From the IMG/VR virus record IMGVR_UViG_3300032516_000227, positions 1 to 21,883 of that record: 21,883 bases of DNA; one strand, given 5' to 3'. Each line of letters starts with the position of its first letter. Position 1 is the first letter of the stretch. The translations under genes were made by a program, and so were the position numbers. Below, in pieces: positions 18,515 through 21,883 of the stretch. The notes under the pieces were generated by a model, which saw nothing but the letters and a program-made list of their open reading frames with translations, made no database searches and had not been told where the DNA came from. This DNA is from a virus.

Positions 18515-20164
18515 TTAGTAATCCGCTATCCCTGCTTCTCGTGCCATTTCGATATCATCTATGTATTGGTATGCAGTAGACTTGGCTACCTCAAAGATCT
18601 TTTCAGGCGGTATGTCTGTTGCATTTTCCAAACTAAGCTGCTGTAGGAACTCAGCATCATAACCAGGCGGGAGTTTTTGTGTCTTCAACCACTCTGTAAA
18701 TTGCCTAGTTTGATCCTTTTTAATATCAACAGTATCTGTAACAACAGTAGCTTCCTTCTTAACAGCCGCCATTATAGTATCTGTTTTAGTAGGAGCAGCT
18801 TCTTCCACCTTCTGCACTAGGGCGGCTACATCACCACGCTGCGCATCCCTAAGCGCTCTGGCTCTGTCGAGAGGGGCGTTCTGGAATGCTTGGATACGCT
18901 GTGCCCGTTGATAAGCTCGATCAGCATTCTGGTGTATAGCCAGCATCCTCTCTGCTATACGAACTTCTTCGCTCTTAGGTTTAACCTTCGGCGGGCTTAG
19001 TGGCTTCTCTTTCTTTATGGGTAATCCTATCACTTCAAAGATAGGCTCGTTACGCGGGCCTCTGTAACCCACCTCTTCACCAATAGTAACCTCACGAACA
19101 CCTGGTGCCTTGCGGAGTTTATAACCTTCCCGCTCTAGCGATTGCCAGACTCGGTACGACTCAGGGCTGAGGGTATCATCACTACCGAATCGGTGTTTAT
19201 CCCTTAGAACCTTACCTATCAACTCCCGATACATGTCCAGGCCTAACCCTCTACCTCTATGCTCTGGTTTTAATTCAGAGTAAGAGATCATAACAAGGTC
19301 TTTCTCCTTGTTATAGTCGGTGCTTATACCACCGAAGAAGTTTTTATCTCTACCATCAGAGCCTTCTCTAATTACACTAGCTGTATAGTTTGGGGCTTTT
19401 TTAGCAGAAGTACCACCAGGTAGCGGTATGTTGTCTACCTTCAACTCTACAGGAGCGTTGCTTCGTATAACAGCTACAGGTATCTCTCTAATACCAAGGC
19501 GCTGCGCAGCTAATACGCGCTTAAGCCCATCTCTGGTTACAGTAGTATAGTCTAGTACTGGGATATTTGTTAACCCATCTTTAACCATCTTAGCAGCTAG
19601 CTCATCTATCTCTTTACTAAAACCTGGGTTGGTCTTAGCAAAGTTGGTCATACCAGAACCAGTAGAATACCTGGATATGACATAAGAATCTTGTACAGTA
19701 TTCTTACTAGGAAAATCTTTAGCTATATCTAGGTAGTCTTCTGGTGACATCTTAAGGACATCAACGCCTAACTCTTTCTTATCTCTATATGCTTGATCTA
19801 TTAAGGTACGATCATACCCAACATCACCAGTACTCTCACCCCACCACGTCTTCTCGTTGTGACGCTTCATGGCGGTGTAAACATCTGCCCAGTTCTTATC
19901 CTTACCTTGGTACAGGGGAATGTTAATCTTAGCACCAGGCTCTAGTCCGTTGTTACGGCGGTAGATATCCAGCTGATTATGCATATCAGCAGTCTCAACC
20001 CTATTCAATCCAGGTAGTTCTTTACCTGGCGGGATATTGTGAAACTGTAAGTTCTTTGGGGCGACGCCAGCATAGAGCTTTCGCCCTTCCATAGCGACTT
20101 CTTCAGCCTTACGTAGGGAGGGGCTGAGTCTAGCGAGAGACGTGAGTACGCTTATAGCGCCCAT
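18515..20164 (-). CDS. large late protein with ParB-like segment and GNAT acetyltransferase motif
   Basis: The 549-residue protein lies between the transglycosylase virion protein and the tail fibre. Residues about 185-235 include NIPVLDYTTVTRDGLKRVLAAQRLGIREIPVAVI, which has the P-x-L-D ... DG-x-x-R ... AA-x-x-LG ... I-P-V-x-V-I pattern of ParB/Srx-like domains. Residues about 258-353 look like a GNAT acetyltransferase: a strand with ISYSELKPEHRGRGLG, where R303-G-R-G-L-G is the acetyl-CoA pyrophosphate loop, then a long helix and a later hydrophobic REGYKL segment. The C-terminal third is a long charged helical region. If packaged like T7 internal virion proteins, it could be injected and act on host targets. 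Both domain calls are from motif pattern only. Confidence 0.7.
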   Translation of the reverse strand: MGAISVLTSLARLSPSLRKAEEVAMEGRKLYAGVAPKNLQFHNIPPGKELPGLNRVETADMHNQLDIYRRNNGLEPGAKINIPLYQGKDKNWADVYTAMKRHNEKTWWGESTGDVGYDRTLIDQAYRDKKELGVDVLKMSPEDYLDIAKDFPSKNTVQDSYVISRYSTGSGMTNFAKTNPGFSKEIDELAAKMVKDGLTNIPVLDYTTVTRDGLKRVLAAQRLGIREIPVAVIRSNAPVELKVDNIPLPGGTSAKKAPNYTASVIREGSDGRDKNFFGGISTDYNKEKDLVMISYSELKPEHRGRGLGLDMYRELIGKVLRDKHRFGSDDTLSPESYRVWQSLEREGYKLRKAPGVREVTIGEEVGYRGPRNEPIFEVIGLPIKKEKPLSPPKVKPKSEEVRIAERMLAIHQNADRAYQRAQRIQAFQNAPLDRARALRDAQRGDVAALVQKVEEAAPTKTDTIMAAVKKEATVVTDTVDIKKDQTRQFTEWLKTQKLPPGYDAEFLQQLSLENATDIPPEKIFEVAKSTAYQYIDDIEMAREAGIADY

Positions 20165-20165
20165 T

Positions 20166-21883
20166 TTAGAAGAAGCTAGCTTTTAGATCTGTTACGTTAG
20201 AGTCGGCACTAGTCGTCTGTAGGTGACCAATGACTTGGTCTGCGTAATCAAGGTCTGCCTGATCTGGTTCTCCTTTATTACGACCACCGTGATACAGGGC
20301 AATTGCCTTAATTACATCTCCGTTGGTTCTATCTAGGAGTACTTTGAACAAATCAGCAGCGGCATTAGCCGAGTCTTCTGCATCTTTCCTATCTGCAAGA
20401 CCAAAGTCTTTAGCAGTATCTTTAGTAAACTGGAACAACCCTGTAGCAGACGATCCTTTAGCCTTAGCACTAGGATTAAGAGAAGACTCTGTCATGGCTA
20501 TCGCTAGCCCTACGTTAGGGTCCAATCCTTTAGCTGCCCAGGTACTCTGAATAGTGGAAATGTGCTGCGCTGCGGAAGTGGATAGGTTATCTGGGAGTTG
20601 GAATGTACCCAGCCCAAGGTCTCCGAACTGCGGGCCACGTTGGATTTTACCACTTTGTGGGTCATTCAGCGGAATGTGGTTACCCTTCTCGTCTACCATG
20701 AACATCGAGCCAGTTTCTGTATCACGGTAGGTACCGGCATCAAGCTTTTCTATCTTGTTACCAGTGCCTTTTACTGCACTAGCCGGTACTGGGGCAATGC
20801 CAGCCTGTGACAAGGCCTCATCTAGGGCTGATCGGTCGCCAGTACTCTGTGCGGTAGCGATACCACGAGCAATAGCAGCTTGAGTAGCAACAGTCATCTG
20901 TTGTGTAGAGGCAGGGATGTCCTGTCCATTACCAAAGAGACGGGTTTGCTGCGCTCTAAGGTTGGTTTCATTAACCGTGTCGTTTATAAACTGGTCAGGT
21001 ACCCACTCTTTAGAGGCGAATACGAACGTGCCCCACTCCGGCTGTTGTAACAAGGGGTGGATCTGTTCATTAAGAACCTCCAACGCATCCTTAACTTCAC
21101 TCGGAATGGAAGGATTAGTCATTATTGGCGTAGCGTATAGGTCAGCCCCACCCGCAGCAGCTTGGTATCGCTGCGTCTGAGCGTCAGGAACCGAGCGAGT
21201 AGCGTCAGTAAGGGTGAATTTACCCTTACTTTGGTCATATACCAGGTTAGCATTAGTACCAGCAATACCTTGAGCGATAGAGCGCTTGCTGTCTTCTAGG
21301 TTAGCAAGCGTAGCACGCTGCGCTTTCAGCTTAGTGTCTTCACTAGCTGTTACGAAGCTCCCCCTAACGTGAGCTAGAGTGCCTAGCATGGCATTAGGCA
21401 TGTCCAAGGCTGCTGCTGCCGCTGCTATCCTGGCACACGTTACTGGGTCTTGCGAGTCTATACACTGATCTGCAAGCCCTCGAACTACAACCTCGGCATC
21501 CTTGGAGTTTACTGTTCCAGTCTTTACCGCCTCAGCTATATTACCAGCAAGAGCTTCGCGTATGGCTTTAGACGCAGCAGGCATATCATTTATTACACCG
21601 GCAAGGTACGCATACTTAGGGTTACTAGCCGCCAACTCTTTGGCTGCTTTAGGGTTACCATGTATTAGCTGCATCATGTTTAGGTAAGCATCTACCGCAC
21701 TACGACCACCAGCAAAGTTGATTGCATACAGGTCGGGAGCTGCATTGATACCAGCCATCTGTGCTACAGCAACTACTGAGTCTCGTCGGTCTTTGATGAC
21801 TTTAACGAGATCGTTGTTGTTGGCAATATCAGTGTACGTCTTTACCTGTGCATCAATGGCTTTATCCATAGCGTCATAAGCTG
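20166..21883 (-). CDS. virion protein with C-terminal lytic transglycosylase (SLT) domain, partial
   Basis: Visible are 567 residues from an in-frame ATG at 21869, but the frame is open to the window edge, so the true start is probably further right. The first 430 residues are Ala-rich and helical, as in ejected internal virion proteins. Residues about 440-550 are a soluble lytic transglycosylase domain. They hold E461 in AMTESSLNP (the catalytic Glu), the ATGLFQF motif at 475-481 and ALYHGG near 524-529, all standard for this family. It would cut a local hole in peptidoglycan as DNA enters the cell. In T7 gp16 the equivalent domain is N-terminal; here it is C-terminal. Confidence 0.85.
   Translation of the reverse strand, partial: AYDAMDKAIDAQVKTYTDIANNNDLVKVIKDRRDSVVAVAQMAGINAAPDLYAINFAGGRSAVDAYLNMMQLIHGNPKAAKELAASNPKYAYLAGVINDMPAASKAIREALAGNIAEAVKTGTVNSKDAEVVVRGLADQCIDSQDPVTCARIAAAAAALDMPNAMLGTLAHVRGSFVTASEDTKLKAQRATLANLEDSKRSIAQGIAGTNANLVYDQSKGKFTLTDATRSVPDAQTQRYQAAAGGADLYATPIMTNPSIPSEVKDALEVLNEQIHPLLQQPEWGTFVFASKEWVPDQFINDTVNETNLRAQQTRLFGNGQDIPASTQQMTVATQAAIARGIATAQSTGDRSALDEALSQAGIAPVPASAVKGTGNKIEKLDAGTYRDTETGSMFMVDEKGNHIPLNDPQSGKIQRGPQFGDLGLGTFQLPDNLSTSAAQHISTIQSTWAAKGLDPNVGLAIAMTESSLNPSAKAKGSSATGLFQFTKDTAKDFGLADRKDAEDSANAAADLFKVLLDRTNGDVIKAIALYHGGRNKGEPDQADLDYADQVIGHLQTTSADSNVTDLKASFF

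Noticed and set aside
18191-18646. 151-residue + strand frame rich in Pro and Gly
   Set aside because: It is the antisense of the collagen-like part of the tail fibre gene, whose GC-rich Gly-Pro codons leave the other strand open.
1-21883. CRISPR array, insertion sequence or integrase/attachment site
   Set aside because: No regularly spaced identical repeats of CRISPR length, no transposase motifs, and no integrase or terminal inverted repeats were seen.

Overview
The window is a stretch of a tailed double-stranded DNA bacteriophage genome, very probably a virulent podovirus-like phage of a Gram-negative host. It carries a T7-type replication set on the + strand: primase-helicase, family A DNA polymerase, 5'-3' exonuclease and endonuclease I. 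On the - strand it carries a late block in T7-like order: lysozyme-domain virion protein, further large protein, tail fibre, holin-like protein. No RNA polymerase, DNA ligase, integrase or repressor is visible, so the exact taxon and lifestyle are not fixed by this window.

Left part (1-2965). After the end of a truncated unknown gene there is about 0.95 kb with no credible protein gene. It is full of tRNA-type T-arms and short hairpins (445-1389), but the cloverleaves are not canonical and I could not assign amino acids. A coiled-coil protein gene follows, then very small, partly translationally coupled genes (some membrane proteins), another tRNA-like element at 2109-2175, and a strikingly structured RNA segment at 2377-2525 (an 11-bp GNRA hairpin plus a 26-bp helix closing two inner hairpins). 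This early or accessory region ends at a strong intrinsic terminator (2861-2894).

Replication and nucleotide-metabolism block (2965-14252, + strand). The genes are packed with overlapping stops and starts, as in a single long operon: unknown, calcineurin-like phosphoesterase, unknown, primase-helicase, small membrane protein, zinc-ribbon protein, GH108 endolysin, five small unknown genes, DNA polymerase, 3'-5' exonuclease, putative ssDNA-binding protein, unknown, HExxH protein, HTH protein, gp6-like 5'-3' exonuclease, zinc-ribbon protein, endonuclease I, two acidic unknowns, a dATP/dGTP diphosphohydrolase-like protein and an HNH protein. Together these would unwind and copy DNA, resolve branches, degrade host DNA and tune dNTP pools.

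A bidirectional terminator (14268-14299) separates this from the convergent late block (14347-21883, - strand). Transcribed right to left, the late block has a large virion protein with a C-terminal lytic transglycosylase domain (cut by the window edge), a protein joining a ParB-like segment to a GNAT acetyltransferase motif, a collagen-containing tail fibre with three 71-residue repeats, a beta-rich structural protein, a 3-TM holin-like protein, a second beta-rich protein and a small membrane/coiled-coil protein.

The observations most worth following are the aberrant tRNA-like array, the 2377-2525 RNA, the ParB/GNAT protein in the virion block, and the Glu-to-Gln change at the steric-gate position of the DNA polymerase.
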